Shown: positions 6,941 through 14,883 of the stretch, piece after piece
Numbering within the stretch: position 1 is the first letter of the stretch
How the letters are laid out: every line of letters starts with the position of its first letter
DNA from: an uncultured Oscillospiraceae bacterium
Lineage (GTDB): Bacteria > Bacillota > Clostridia > Oscillospirales > Ruminococcaceae
Length of the DNA: 22,884 nucleotides
NCBI GenBank assembly: GCA_905197685.1
Contig: CAJJZS010000018.1
Location: forward strand, 1 to 22,884
Direction: 5' to 3'
Notes under the pieces: model-generated
What the model saw: only the letters and a program-made list of their open reading frames with translations
The model's database searches: none
Told to the model about the DNA's origin: nothing
Made by a program: the position numbers and the translations under genes

Positions 6941-8911
6941 ATGAAATGCAGTCAATGCGGCAAAGAGTTTGATGCCGAAGAATTAAAGGACGGACTTTGT
7001 GCAGAGTGCCGTCCGGCAGAAGAAAACAAAACAGCACAGGAAGAGCTTTCCGAACAAAACAAGGAAGGCGCCGAATCTCAGAAAGAATTGCGGCAGGAAA
7101 ACGAAGAAGGAACAGAAGCGCCCGAAACATCGCAGAAAAAATCCTCCAAAAAGAAAATTTTCTTTGCAGCGGCAGTGATTGCATTGGCGGCGGCAGCGGC
7201 GGCATTTTTCTTTTTGTCCCCCAAAGAACAAAAGGTAAGCGCGCAGGAGCATGAAAACCCGACAGCCCTTGCTTATATTACCGAAGATGAGGTTGCTTTG
7301 GCGAAAGGCACCCGGACCGTTTCCCTTTACCGCAACGAGGCAAAGGGAGGAACGGCGAAGGAGCAGGTATCTCAGCTGATGGGAAGCTCGGTGCCGTATA
7401 TCGGAGAAAAAAACTATCTGGAGCTTGCAAACGGTGAGATTGTTTATATTCCGCTGAGCATGACCTCCATGCAGAACATGACCGGAAAGCTTTGTGTCAG
7501 GACAGCTTCCGGAGATGAAAAGGTGTTGGACGAAGAAGCAAGCGTTATCTACTGCCACGGAGACAATTCGGTGTACTATAACAAAATGGTGGACGATAAG
7601 CTGGTTCAGACCCGTTACCTCAACGGAGAGCTGACCCCGATGAGCGAAATTGTGGGAAAAGAAAATATCGTAGCGGTAAAGGCATCGGCAGATGACAGCC
7701 TGCTTCAGGTTTTGGAACTGGATGAAAACCAGAACACCGTTGCGGGAGGATATTTTTATAACGGGAAGCTGCATCTGCTTGATCCGAAATATATGGTTTT
7801 TGATATTTCGGACAGCGGCAAAGATGTTTTTGTAATGGAATCCGATGAGCAAACCGGACTGGTTACCCTGTACCGCGTCAAGGATTTGGAGACAGAGGAG
7901 TTGGAAAAACTCGGCTCCGGTATGACCGAAGCGGTTTTGTATGAGGACGGCAGTTTGGCATTTTTAGCGGATTGCAATATCGAAGCCAACCCCAATAACC
8001 CGATCGGAAGCATCTATCTGTATCAGCCGGAAACCCAAACCGTAGAAAAGCAGGCGGATAATGCGGTCGCTTTGGTTGAATCGGAGATTCGCAACAAGGG
8101 CTGGATGAATGAAAACGGTCGGGATATTACCACCAGTGAGCTTAGCAGAGATTTCGGACGGGACAAACCGCTTTTTGCCGGACAGGTTCACTATATCGAC
8201 GCGCAGGGAAATCTTTGCGCTTCTTCCGCGCAGGCTGTAACGGTGGGAGAAAGCGGATTGCAGGGATTCGTTATCTGCGAAGATTTTTACAATGTAGACG
8301 ATTACAGCTTTAACGATGAGATTGTTTTTGCAACAGGAACCAAAGATTATCTTTATTGGAGCCGCGGACCGGAGCTGTTCCGCTACCGTTTGGGCAGCAT
8401 GGAACAGCCGGAAGTCATTCCGCTGGACGAATCGGTTGAGGAAAAGGTGGAAGAAAATGCCGCTCAGGTGGGGTATCTGACCTCCGGCAGCGGGGATATT
8501 ATTGAAGAAACACAGGAAAGCCTTGTGCTGAAAAACTTTTCCGATGACAGCAGCATCACCCTGCTGCAAAACGTCGGCACCTTGACCCTGGCAGGCTTAA
8601 ACAACGACGGAACCGAAATTTATTTTATCTCTGAGGACGGCAGCTTATACGCGCAAACCGTGACAGGAAGAGGAAATCCGAAAAGAATTGATTCCAATGT
8701 CGTTCAGGCTCAGGCGACCAGCGAAGGTTTATATTATGTGGTAAGTGTCGAAAAACCGGTTGAGCCGGTAGTGGGCGAATCGGGCGAAGAAGTACAGCCT
8801 CAGGAGCCGGAGTATCAATATAATCTGATGTTTAGGGAATACGGCAAGAGAAAGAGCGTAGAGGTTGCTCAAAATGTCAACACCATTGCCGCCCTTCATG
8901 TGGCTCAATAA
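6941..8911 (+). CDS. Membrane-anchored zinc-ribbon protein of unknown function
   Basis: Protein of 656 residues from ATG 6941; the open frame extends upstream to TTG 6896 but the zinc ribbon starts right at this ATG. Residues 1-23 form a short zinc ribbon with paired CxxC motifs (Cys 3, 6, 20 and 23). Residues 25-70 are a charged Glu/Lys/Gln-rich linker. Residues 71-93 are a single transmembrane helix rich in Ala and Phe preceded by lysines. The remaining 560 residues are likely extracytoplasmic and beta-rich, with recurring short phrases (EDGSLAFLADC, NNDGTEIYFISEDGSLYAQ, ATSEGLYYVV) like those of propeller-type or DUF5050-like domains. No catalytic motif was seen. The stop overlaps the hemW start by one base. 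The ribosome site is weak, GAAAGG 14 bases upstream. The function cannot be assigned. Confidence 0.8.
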   Translation: MKCSQCGKEFDAEELKDGLCAECRPAEENKTAQEELSEQNKEGAESQKELRQENEEGTEAPETSQKKSSKKKIFFAAAVIALAAAAAAFFFLSPKEQKVSAQEHENPTALAYITEDEVALAKGTRTVSLYRNEAKGGTAKEQVSQLMGSSVPYIGEKNYLELANGEIVYIPLSMTSMQNMTGKLCVRTASGDEKVLDEEASVIYCHGDNSVYYNKMVDDKLVQTRYLNGELTPMSEIVGKENIVAVKASADDSLLQVLELDENQNTVAGGYFYNGKLHLLDPKYMVFDISDSGKDVFVMESDEQTGLVTLYRVKDLETEELEKLGSGMTEAVLYEDGSLAFLADCNIEANPNNPIGSIYLYQPETQTVEKQADNAVALVESEIRNKGWMNENGRDITTSELSRDFGRDKPLFAGQVHYIDAQGNLCASSAQAVTVGESGLQGFVICEDFYNVDDYSFNDEIVFATGTKDYLYWSRGPELFRYRLGSMEQPEVIPLDESVEEKVEENAAQVGYLTSGSGDIIEETQESLVLKNFSDDSSITLLQNVGTLTLAGLNNDGTEIYFISEDGSLYAQTVTGRGNPKRIDSNVVQAQATSEGLYYVVSVEKPVEPVVGESGEEVQPQEPEYQYNLMFREYGKRKSVEVAQNVNTIAALHVAQ

Positions 8912-10059
8912 TGGATATGAAAACAGAACATTACGCAAAATCGGAGCCGTTCGGGATTTATGTTCACGTTCCTTTCTGCCTTTCCAAATGCCCGTACTGT
9001 GATTTTTATTCCGTTCCCTATCAAGAACAGACGGTATTGCAATATTGTAAGGCGGCGCAGAGGGCAATCGCCTGTGCGCCGCAGGCAGGGAGACGGGCGG
9101 ACAGCGTTTATTTTGGCGGAGGAACTCCGGTTTTATTGGGAGAGCATTTATCTGAGCTTTTACAGGCAATCAGAGAGCGCTACACCCTGACCGAGGACTG
9201 CGAGATTACGCTGGAAGCCAATCCTGCGGCGATGACGCTGGAAACGCTGATGAAGCTGCGCAAAAGCGGATTTAACCGCATTTCTATGGGAGTTCAGTCT
9301 GCCTCGGACAAGGAGCTGTCCTATTTAGGGCGCAGACACAGCTTTGCGCAGGCTCTGGAAAGCGTACAGCTTGCAAAGGCGGCAGGATTTGAGAATATTT
9401 CGGTTGATTTGATGCTTGGTACGCCCGAGCAAAATCGCCGGTCGGTGGATCGGTTTATTACCGCTTTTTTTGAGGAGGGGGTACAGCATATTTCCGGCTA
9501 TCTGTTAAAAATTGAGCCGGGCACTCCGTTTGCAAAACAACAGATAGAAAAAATCTGTCCGGACGAAGATACCGATGCGGACTTATATCTTTATACCGTA
9601 GAACAGATGAATCGGCACGGATATTTTCAGTACGAGGTTTCCAACTTTGCAAAACCGGGATTTGAAAGCAGGCATAATTTAAAATATTGGCGCTGTCAGG
9701 AATACCTGGGAATCGGTCCGGCAGCACATTCCTTTTTGGGGTCGGAACGATTTTATTTTCCGCGGGATTTGCAGCGGTTTCTTTCAGAAGAAAATGTTTG
9801 GGATTTGGCAGAGCGTGACGGGGAAGGCGGGGACTGGTTTGAGTATCTGATGCTGCGTATGCGGCTCAGAGAAGGAATCGGTTTAACGGATTTTTCCAAT
9901 CGTTTTAAAGTAGATACCTCAGCTTTGTTGCAAAAGGCAAAGCAGTTGGAAAAACATGGACTGACAAAGATAACGGGGGATCGGATTTCCTTGACTCCAA
10001 ACGGATTTTTAATTTCCAACAGTGTGATTGTGGAGCTTGCCGAACAGGTGGAATTATAG
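8911..10059 (+). CDS. hemW: Radical SAM heme chaperone HemW
   Basis: Radical SAM protein of 382 residues, close to the usual HemW length (about 380). The 4Fe-4S motif CLSKCPYC (Cys 23, 27 and 30) is followed by DF, as in the coproporphyrinogen III oxidase-like group. The SAM-binding GGGTP lies near 69-73. The HNxxYW motif that distinguishes HemW from true HemN is present as HNLKYW (255-260). HemW proteins bind heme and deliver it to acceptor proteins rather than acting as oxidases; many were historically misannotated as hemN. The ATG at 8911 overlaps the upstream stop (TAATG) and has no good ribosome site of its own, implying translational coupling to the zinc-ribbon protein. No heme biosynthesis genes are nearby. 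The assignment is strong; the partner protein is unknown. Confidence 0.93.
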   Translation: MDMKTEHYAKSEPFGIYVHVPFCLSKCPYCDFYSVPYQEQTVLQYCKAAQRAIACAPQAGRRADSVYFGGGTPVLLGEHLSELLQAIRERYTLTEDCEITLEANPAAMTLETLMKLRKSGFNRISMGVQSASDKELSYLGRRHSFAQALESVQLAKAAGFENISVDLMLGTPEQNRRSVDRFITAFFEEGVQHISGYLLKIEPGTPFAKQQIEKICPDEDTDADLYLYTVEQMNRHGYFQYEVSNFAKPGFESRHNLKYWRCQEYLGIGPAAHSFLGSERFYFPRDLQRFLSEENVWDLAERDGEGGDWFEYLMLRMRLREGIGLTDFSNRFKVDTSALLQKAKQLEKHGLTKITGDRISLTPNGFLISNSVIVELAEQVEL

Positions 10060-10126
10060 AAAAAGAAACGGTTGTCAACGCTTTTGACCGAAGAATGTGA
10101 AATCTTGATTCTGTCAAAACTCCGAC

Positions 10127-10155
10127 TTGTGGAAAACCGGGAATTGTGCTACAAT
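10127..10155 (+). promoter_or_regulatory. Promoter of the D-2-hydroxyacid dehydrogenase gene
   Basis: TTGTGG at 10127-10132, a 17-base spacer and TACAAT at 10150-10155 with an upstream TG (TGC-TACAAT, extended -10). The transcript would start near 10162, which also argues for the ATG at 10199 as the gene start. Confidence 0.68.
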
Positions 10156-10198
10156 GAAAAAACAAAGATTCATGGTGATTTGCGAGGAGGAATGGTCA

Positions 10199-11158
10199 AT
10201 GAAGATTCTTGTGTTAGACGGATTTGCCCTAAATCCGGGAGATTTAAGCTGGAAAGGGCTGACAGAGCTGGGAACGGTTGTTGTTTATGACAGAACCGAA
10301 CAGGCGAGAATTATCAGCCGTATCGGAGATGCAGACGTTGTTGTTGTCAACAAATGCCCGATTTCCAGAGAAACGATTGAAGCCTGCCCGAATTTAAAGC
10401 TGATTTGTGTGACAGCGACAGGGTACAACACGATTGATTTGGAAGCGGCGAAGGAACACGGTATCTTGGTGTGCAACGTGCCGACCTATGCGACCGAATC
10501 GGTTACACAGCACGTTTTTGCGATGCTGCTGGCGATTGCAAACCATATCTCGGAGCACGCCCAGTCGGTAAAGGCGGGAGAATGGCAGAAAGCGGCGGAT
10601 TTTTCGTACCGGAAATTCCCGATTTTTGAGCTGGCAGGTCAGACAATGGGAATTATCGGAATGGGAAGAATCGGACGCAGCGTGGCGACGGTTGCAAAGG
10701 CTTTTGGCATGAAGGTGCTGTGTTACAGCAAACATACCGCTCCCGAGCTGGAGGACGAACAGCTGAAGTTTGTTTCCTTTGACGAGCTGTTGGAACAGTC
10801 GGATATCATCTCTCTGCACTGTCCGCTGACCGAAGAAACCGAACAGATGATCTGCAAAAAAACCATCGCAAAGATGAAGCAGGGAGTTATTATTATCAAT
10901 ACTGCCCGCGGAGATATTATCAACGAGATGGATTTGGCAAACGCTTTGGCAAACGGCAAGGTAGGATACGCGGCGATTGATGTTTTGGCAGAAGAACCGC
11001 CGGTTCACGGCTCACAGCTGATTGAACAATCTCGCTGTCTGGTAACGCCTCACATCGCGTGGGCGCCCCTTCAGGCAAGAAGAAGATGTATGCAGATTGT
11101 GGAAGAGAACATCCGCTCTTTCCAGCAGGGAAAACCGCAGAATTTAATCAGCCTGTAA
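10199..11158 (+). CDS. D-2-hydroxyacid dehydrogenase (glycerate dehydrogenase-like)
   Basis: NAD-dependent dehydrogenase of 320 residues that interconverts a 2-keto acid and its D-2-hydroxyacid. The Rossmann nucleotide motif GMGRIG (154-159) sits in the middle of the chain as expected. The three catalytic residues of the family are visible: Arg in TARGD (about 237), Glu in AEEPP (about 266) and His in TPHIAW (about 285). The TPHIAW context and length favour a glycerate dehydrogenase/hydroxypyruvate reductase-like subgroup, but substrate cannot be fixed from sequence alone. ATG 10199 is chosen because GAGGAGG lies 8 bases upstream; an upstream in-frame ATG at 10127 coincides with the promoter. 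The gene is monocistronic, ending at a strong hairpin. Confidence 0.9.
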   Translation: MKILVLDGFALNPGDLSWKGLTELGTVVVYDRTEQARIISRIGDADVVVVNKCPISRETIEACPNLKLICVTATGYNTIDLEAAKEHGILVCNVPTYATESVTQHVFAMLLAIANHISEHAQSVKAGEWQKAADFSYRKFPIFELAGQTMGIIGMGRIGRSVATVAKAFGMKVLCYSKHTAPELEDEQLKFVSFDELLEQSDIISLHCPLTEETEQMICKKTIAKMKQGVIIINTARGDIINEMDLANALANGKVGYAAIDVLAEEPPVHGSQLIEQSRCLVTPHIAWAPLQARRRCMQIVEENIRSFQQGKPQNLISL

Positions 11159-11168
11159 CGCATAACAG

Positions 11169-11198
11169 AAAAACCTTCCCCAAAAGGGGAAGGTTTTT
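11169..11198. terminator. Strong bidirectional terminator
   Basis: A perfect 13-base-pair stem (AAAAACCTTCCCC / GGGGAAGGTTTTT) with an AAAA loop. It has T-runs in both orientations and further outer pairing GCATAAC/GTTATGC. It serves the 2-hydroxyacid dehydrogenase on the plus strand and the dacA-DUF1667 unit on the minus strand. Confidence 0.95.
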
Positions 11199-11216
11199 GT
11201 TATGCTGTAAAGAATA

Positions 11217-11579
11217 TCAGTTTATATGCTCCAGTTCGTCGCTGTCCAAAACAACATCAACATCCAGTCCAAGCGGGCAGTGCAGCAGCACTTCGCCACG
11301 CTTCATCGGTCGGTCGATGGTTTGCTTTTTAATCAATCGGATTAAACGAAAGACCAGCTCTTTCGGGACAGTTCCGGTTGTTTTTACATGAACCGAAGGA
11401 ACCGATTCAAAAACAGTGGAGGCGCGGTAAAGAACAACATCTCGTTCTCCGCGAAATTCCTCCTTGCCGAACAGTTCGCCCCTGGCGCATTTATTTCCGG
11501 TGACGGTGATAATTCCGTCGTTTTCTTCTACGGTAAGAGCGCAGCGATTTTTGCACACAGCGCAGGTCATTTGTACCAT
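11217..11579 (-). CDS. DUF1667 domain protein, solitary
   Basis: Small cytoplasmic protein of 120 residues with an N-terminal cysteine cluster (Cys 6, 9, 13 and 31: TCAVCKNRC and GNKCARG). A C-terminal part contains VHVKTTGTVPKELVF and a Pro-Met-Lys-Arg-Gly segment, the DUF1667 pattern. In many Clostridia DUF1667 genes accompany an FAD-dependent glycerol-3-phosphate dehydrogenase-type gene and a second NAD(P)/FAD oxidoreductase. Neither is adjacent here. The Cys cluster suggests a metal or Fe-S site, which is inference. AAGGAGAG lies 6 bases before ATG 11579. The gene starts 31 bases after the dacA stop on the same strand, so it is likely co-transcribed with dacA although the functions look unrelated. 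Confidence 0.82.
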   Translation of the reverse strand: MVQMTCAVCKNRCALTVEENDGIITVTGNKCARGELFGKEEFRGERDVVLYRASTVFESVPSVHVKTTGTVPKELVFRLIRLIKKQTIDRPMKRGEVLLHCPLGLDVDVVLDSDELEHIN

Positions 11580-11610
11580 TTTTCTCTCTCCTTTTGATTT
11601 TGCGGTTTTG

Positions 11611-13176
11611 TTATAATTGGCGTCGGCGATGAACCCGTCGATATTTTTTTCTTCGTTTCTTTTTAATCACGACAACGGCGACTGACAGCAGGATAAACAG
11701 CAGCAGGAAAAGGAACAGAAACTTAAACCAAAAGCTTTGGAACATCTGTTGCAGTTGGTCTAAGACAACCAAAATGGGGCTGGCTTCAATCGTTTCGGCG
11801 GCGATTAGCTCCACCGAACCCAGCTTACTGCCGTAAAGAATCAAATCCAACCTGCCTAAAACCTGTCCTTTTTCCACAGGGGCTTTGACAAAATCGTTCT
11901 CTCCGATTCGTTTTCCTTCCGCATTATAAGCAATGCGTCGAACATTGGAAACATCAATATTATTTGGAATCAATGCAGAGAAAGTTTGATTGCTGACTAA
12001 CTGTAAATGGTCTTTTCCGTCTTTGGCAAGACGAACATCGTTGATGCTGCTGACCTTGTCGCCCTTTTCTACGATGGTTTTTGCCTTATAGGTATCGAAT
12101 ACCCAGTCATAGAATTTGGCAGTCAGGACAAATGCTTGGTTAGGAGAAATTAACTCTCCGTTTTGGTCTAAGTAGGGCGCGCCCATCAATACCAAAAGAT
12201 ATTCATAACCGTCCTTTTCCGCTGTGGTAATTAAGCAGCGTCCCGCTTCCTCCAATGTTCCGGTTTTAACGCCGCGAATCTGCGGGTAATAAAATCCCGA
12301 GCCTTCCACCATCATTTTGTTGGTGCTGTCCCAATGCAGGTTCTCCTGTTTGTTGGTGGGACCGGTATCATAGCTTGGAGTAGCGGCAATTTTGCGGAAG
12401 GTTTCATTTTGCAGCGCGTACTTGGTAATCAGGTACATATCATACGCGGTGGAGTAGTGATTTTCGTCAAACAGACCGTTGGAGTTGACGAAGTGAGTAT
12501 CCAAGCAACCGATTTCCTTTGCTTTCTCGTTCATCATGTCCGCAAATTTTTCCAGAGAACCGTCCCCGATTTCGTAAGCGAGCATAACGGCGGCTTCATT
12601 TGCAGAAGGAAGCATGATAGCGTATAATAGTTGTTCGGCAGTTAGTGTTTCATTGAGCATAATGCCGCCGGTGGAAATTCCTCCGCCGTACATCATATTG
12701 ATTTCATAAACATAGTTTTGCAGCTCCGCAGTAAAGGTAATTTCCCGGCTGAGGTCGGGGATATTTTCCAATGTTAAAATAGCGGTCATAATTTTTGTCA
12801 GAGAGGCGGGATATTTTCTGACATTTGCGTTGCGGGAGTGAATCAGCGTGTCGGTGGTAAGCTCCACCATATATACGGCAAGATTTTGCATCAAGGGGTC
12901 ATTTTCATCAATAAAGGGAACCGTTCCCTGAGAGATATCCAGTTTTTGCGAGCCGTCGGCATAGGGTTCGTTTTCCGAATCTCCGTCGGCAGGAGGTTCT
13001 CCCTCGGTTTGCTGCTCCTCTTCCTTTTTTTCTTCTTTATTTTCCGGTTTGTCTTGTTCGCTTTGCTCATCGGTGAGTGTGGCAGAATAAGAATCCGGTT
13101 GTATTGCAAGAGCGCTTTGCCCAAGCATACTGCCGACAATGACACAGGAGAGCAAAAGCGAGATCAGTTTTTTCAT
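11611..13176 (-). CDS. dacA: D-alanyl-D-alanine carboxypeptidase (PBP5/DacA family)
   Basis: Serine peptidase of family S11 that removes the terminal D-Ala from peptidoglycan stem peptides, limiting cross-linking. From ATG 13176 it has 521 residues: a signal peptide (about 1-24), then a low-complexity Glu/Lys/Gln-rich linker (about 33-75). The catalytic domain carries all three motifs: SLTK (Ser125, Lys128), SAN (191-193) and KTG (304-306). After the C-terminal beta domain comes a true hydrophobic helix and a very basic tail (KKKRRKKYRRVHRRRQL), so the enzyme is anchored at both the membrane and probably the cytoplasmic face. Many homologues use only an amphipathic C-terminal helix. AAAGGA lies about 10 bases upstream of the start; the longer open frame beginning at 13242 extends into leader sequence. 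The DUF1667 gene follows. Confidence 0.95.
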   Translation of the reverse strand: MKKLISLLLSCVIVGSMLGQSALAIQPDSYSATLTDEQSEQDKPENKEEKKEEEQQTEGEPPADGDSENEPYADGSQKLDISQGTVPFIDENDPLMQNLAVYMVELTTDTLIHSRNANVRKYPASLTKIMTAILTLENIPDLSREITFTAELQNYVYEINMMYGGGISTGGIMLNETLTAEQLLYAIMLPSANEAAVMLAYEIGDGSLEKFADMMNEKAKEIGCLDTHFVNSNGLFDENHYSTAYDMYLITKYALQNETFRKIAATPSYDTGPTNKQENLHWDSTNKMMVEGSGFYYPQIRGVKTGTLEEAGRCLITTAEKDGYEYLLVLMGAPYLDQNGELISPNQAFVLTAKFYDWVFDTYKAKTIVEKGDKVSSINDVRLAKDGKDHLQLVSNQTFSALIPNNIDVSNVRRIAYNAEGKRIGENDFVKAPVEKGQVLGRLDLILYGSKLGSVELIAAETIEASPILVVLDQLQQMFQSFWFKFLFLFLLLFILLSVAVVVIKKKRRKKYRRVHRRRQL

Positions 13177-13277
13177 GAAAAGACATTCCTTTCTGTTAGG
13201 GTTTGGGTAATAGGAAATATGCGATTTTATAGTAACGCTCAAAGCGATTCCGTCAAAAAAATCAGAATCCTGCCTTT

Positions 13278-13306
13278 ATTATAATATACGGCAAAAGATT
13301 TGTAAA
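13278..13306 (-). promoter_or_regulatory. Strong sigma-A promoter of dacA
   Basis: On the minus strand TTTACA (13306-13301), a 17-base spacer and a perfect TATAAT (13283-13278). The leader is about 95 bases. The promoter is divergent from that of the metallophosphoesterase operon. Confidence 0.85.
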
Positions 13307-13377
13307 ACCATTTCAGGGGAAACTTGCCGAAAATGAAAATTTTAACAATAACTTTTACGAAGTGTTCATATTCCCAC

Positions 13378-13407
13378 TTGAAAAGAAGGGGGTCGGTGCG
13401 GTAATAT
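13378..13407 (+). promoter_or_regulatory. Promoter of the metallophosphoesterase-nitroreductase-fucosidase operon
   Basis: TTGAAA (13378-13383), an 18-base spacer and TAATAT (13402-13407), followed about 20 bases downstream by the AGGAGG ribosome site of the first gene. No promoter-like sequence was seen between the three genes. Confidence 0.6.
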
Positions 13408-13433
13408 AAAAGAGTATGACAGGAGGGACAGAT

Positions 13434-14099
13434 ATGATTTATCTGACGGGAGATTTGCACGGCGATATCGAGCGGCTGAAATCCAAAGAGATGAAGAAGC
13501 TGAAAAAAGGCGACACACTGATTGTCTGCGGAGATTTTGGCTTTGTGTGGGACGGTTCCAAAAAAGAACAGTCTGTTTTAAAAAAGCTGGGCAAAAGCAA
13601 GTATCAGATTTTGTTTGCAGAGGGAACGCACGATAACCTGGATTTACTGGAGCAGTATCCGGCAGAAGACTGGAACGGAGGAAAGGCGCGCAGAATTTCC
13701 GGTTCGCTAATGAAACTGGAGCGAGGAAATGTGTTTACCATAGAAGGGAAAAAGCTGTTTGTGTTCGGCGGAGGAGAAAGTCCGGAGATGGATCTTCGCG
13801 CCGGAGACGGAACTTGGTGGGAACAGGAATTGCCCACCGAACAGGAAATTGAACAGGCTCGGCAGACTTTAAAGGAACATGAAAACCGGGTAGATTGCAT
13901 CATTACCCATGAATGCAGCTCGACGGTACGTCATTTTATTGATATGGACGGGGAACACAGCAACCTTATGACCCGCTTTTTTGATGAAATCACCGAACAG
14001 GTTGATTTTAAAAAGTGGTTTTTTGGGTGCTACCATATGGATAAGGTGATTCCGCCAAGATATTACGCGATGTTTCAAAAGGTATTGCCGTTAGAATAA
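13434..14099 (+). CDS. Metallophosphoesterase with altered metal-binding motifs
   Basis: Calcineurin-like phosphoesterase of 221 residues, cytoplasmic, with no signal peptide. The first motifs are standard: GDLHG (Asp7, His9) and CGDFGFVWD (Asp34). The third motif, normally GN-H-[D/E], is GTHD (64-67), replacing Asn by Thr. ITHE supplies the next His (159). The last motif, normally GHxH, is GCYH (198-201), replacing the first His by Cys. Flanking sequence (ELPTEQEIE, VDFKKWFFG) matches a small clostridial subfamily that, as I recall it, carries GNHE and GHYH. ATG 13434 has AGGAGG 7 bases upstream; a short upstream extension to 13416 lacks this. It is the first gene of a tight three-gene unit. 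The fold is secure, but activity and substrate are uncertain. Confidence 0.85.
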   Translation: MIYLTGDLHGDIERLKSKEMKKLKKGDTLIVCGDFGFVWDGSKKEQSVLKKLGKSKYQILFAEGTHDNLDLLEQYPAEDWNGGKARRISGSLMKLERGNVFTIEGKKLFVFGGGESPEMDLRAGDGTWWEQELPTEQEIEQARQTLKEHENRVDCIITHECSSTVRHFIDMDGEHSNLMTRFFDEITEQVDFKKWFFGCYHMDKVIPPRYYAMFQKVLPLE

Positions 14100-14121
14100 A
14101 GAAAAATAAAGGAGGAGCAGT

Positions 14122-14853
14122 ATGAATTATATTGATGCAATCAATCAACGAATTTCACGCAGAAGTTACCTCACCACACCGATTGCACCGGAAAAGCTGG
14201 AAGTCTTACAGAAAGAAATCGAGCTTGTTAACGAGCAAAGCGGATTGACTGTGACCTTTTTGGAAGATGCTTCCGAAGCGTTTGAAGGAGCAAAAAGCTA
14301 CGGAATGTTTCAGGGAGTGCGTTCTGTTTTGGTGCTGAAAGGCGATAAAAATGCAGAACATCTCAAAGAAAAGGTAGGGTACTACGGCGAGCGCCTTATT
14401 TTAGCAGCTCAGCAGCTGGATTTGGGAACTTGCTGGGTAGGAGGAACCTTTGATAAATCGGCAAAGGAATTTTCAACAGCCGAAAATGAAGAAATTATCT
14501 GTGTTGTTCCGATAGGGAATGTGGGGAACACCACTTTGAAAGAGAAGGCGATGCGAACAGGGATTCGCCGCCACAGCAAGTCGATTGAAGAGATGATTCG
14601 CGCCGACCGTCCCCTTACAGAGGAGGAGACAGAGGCGATGAAGCTGGTGCAGCTTGCCCCAACGGCAAGAAATACCCAGAAAGCGGTGTTCTGCTTTGCA
14701 GGCAGCCGAATTTCGGCAGAGGTTCCCGACGATTCCTTTTTTGATTTGGTTGATTTGGGAATCTGCAAGCTGCATTTTGAGGAAGGTATGAAAACACTCT
14801 TTCCGCAGGGGCATTTTTCCTGGGGAAATGCAGGCGTTTTTCAGACAAATTAA
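14122..14853 (+). CDS. Nitroreductase-family protein (TM1586-like)
   Basis: FMN-dependent nitroreductase-superfamily protein of 243 residues. The N-terminal helix carries INQRISRRSYLTTPI, the Arg-rich FMN-contacting opening typical of the family. The middle has YYGERLILAAQQLDLGTCWVGG, and the second half repeats the half-domain pattern with LVQLAPTARNTQKAVF, whose Ala-Pro-x-Ala-x-Asn segment binds flavin. Two half-domains in one chain match the putative TM nitroreductase group (PF14512-like). Natural substrates are unknown. AAAGGAGG sits 6 bases upstream of the ATG. It begins 22 bases after the metallophosphoesterase stop and ends 30 bases before the fucosidase, so all three are probably co-transcribed. 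Confidence 0.87.
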   Translation: MNYIDAINQRISRRSYLTTPIAPEKLEVLQKEIELVNEQSGLTVTFLEDASEAFEGAKSYGMFQGVRSVLVLKGDKNAEHLKEKVGYYGERLILAAQQLDLGTCWVGGTFDKSAKEFSTAENEEIICVVPIGNVGNTTLKEKAMRTGIRRHSKSIEEMIRADRPLTEEETEAMKLVQLAPTARNTQKAVFCFAGSRISAEVPDDSFFDLVDLGICKLHFEEGMKTLFPQGHFSWGNAGVFQTN

Positions 14854-14883
14854 GTGTCTATAAAAAAGAGAGGATGTTGATTT

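Noticed and set aside
6983..7852. 289-codon minus-strand open frame
   Set aside because: Antisense to the zinc-ribbon protein gene, with Phe/Cys-rich low-complexity composition and no family motifs.
10064..10089. Possible terminator after hemW (GTCAA / TTGAC)
   Set aside because: The stem is only 5 base pairs with no T-run, too weak to call.
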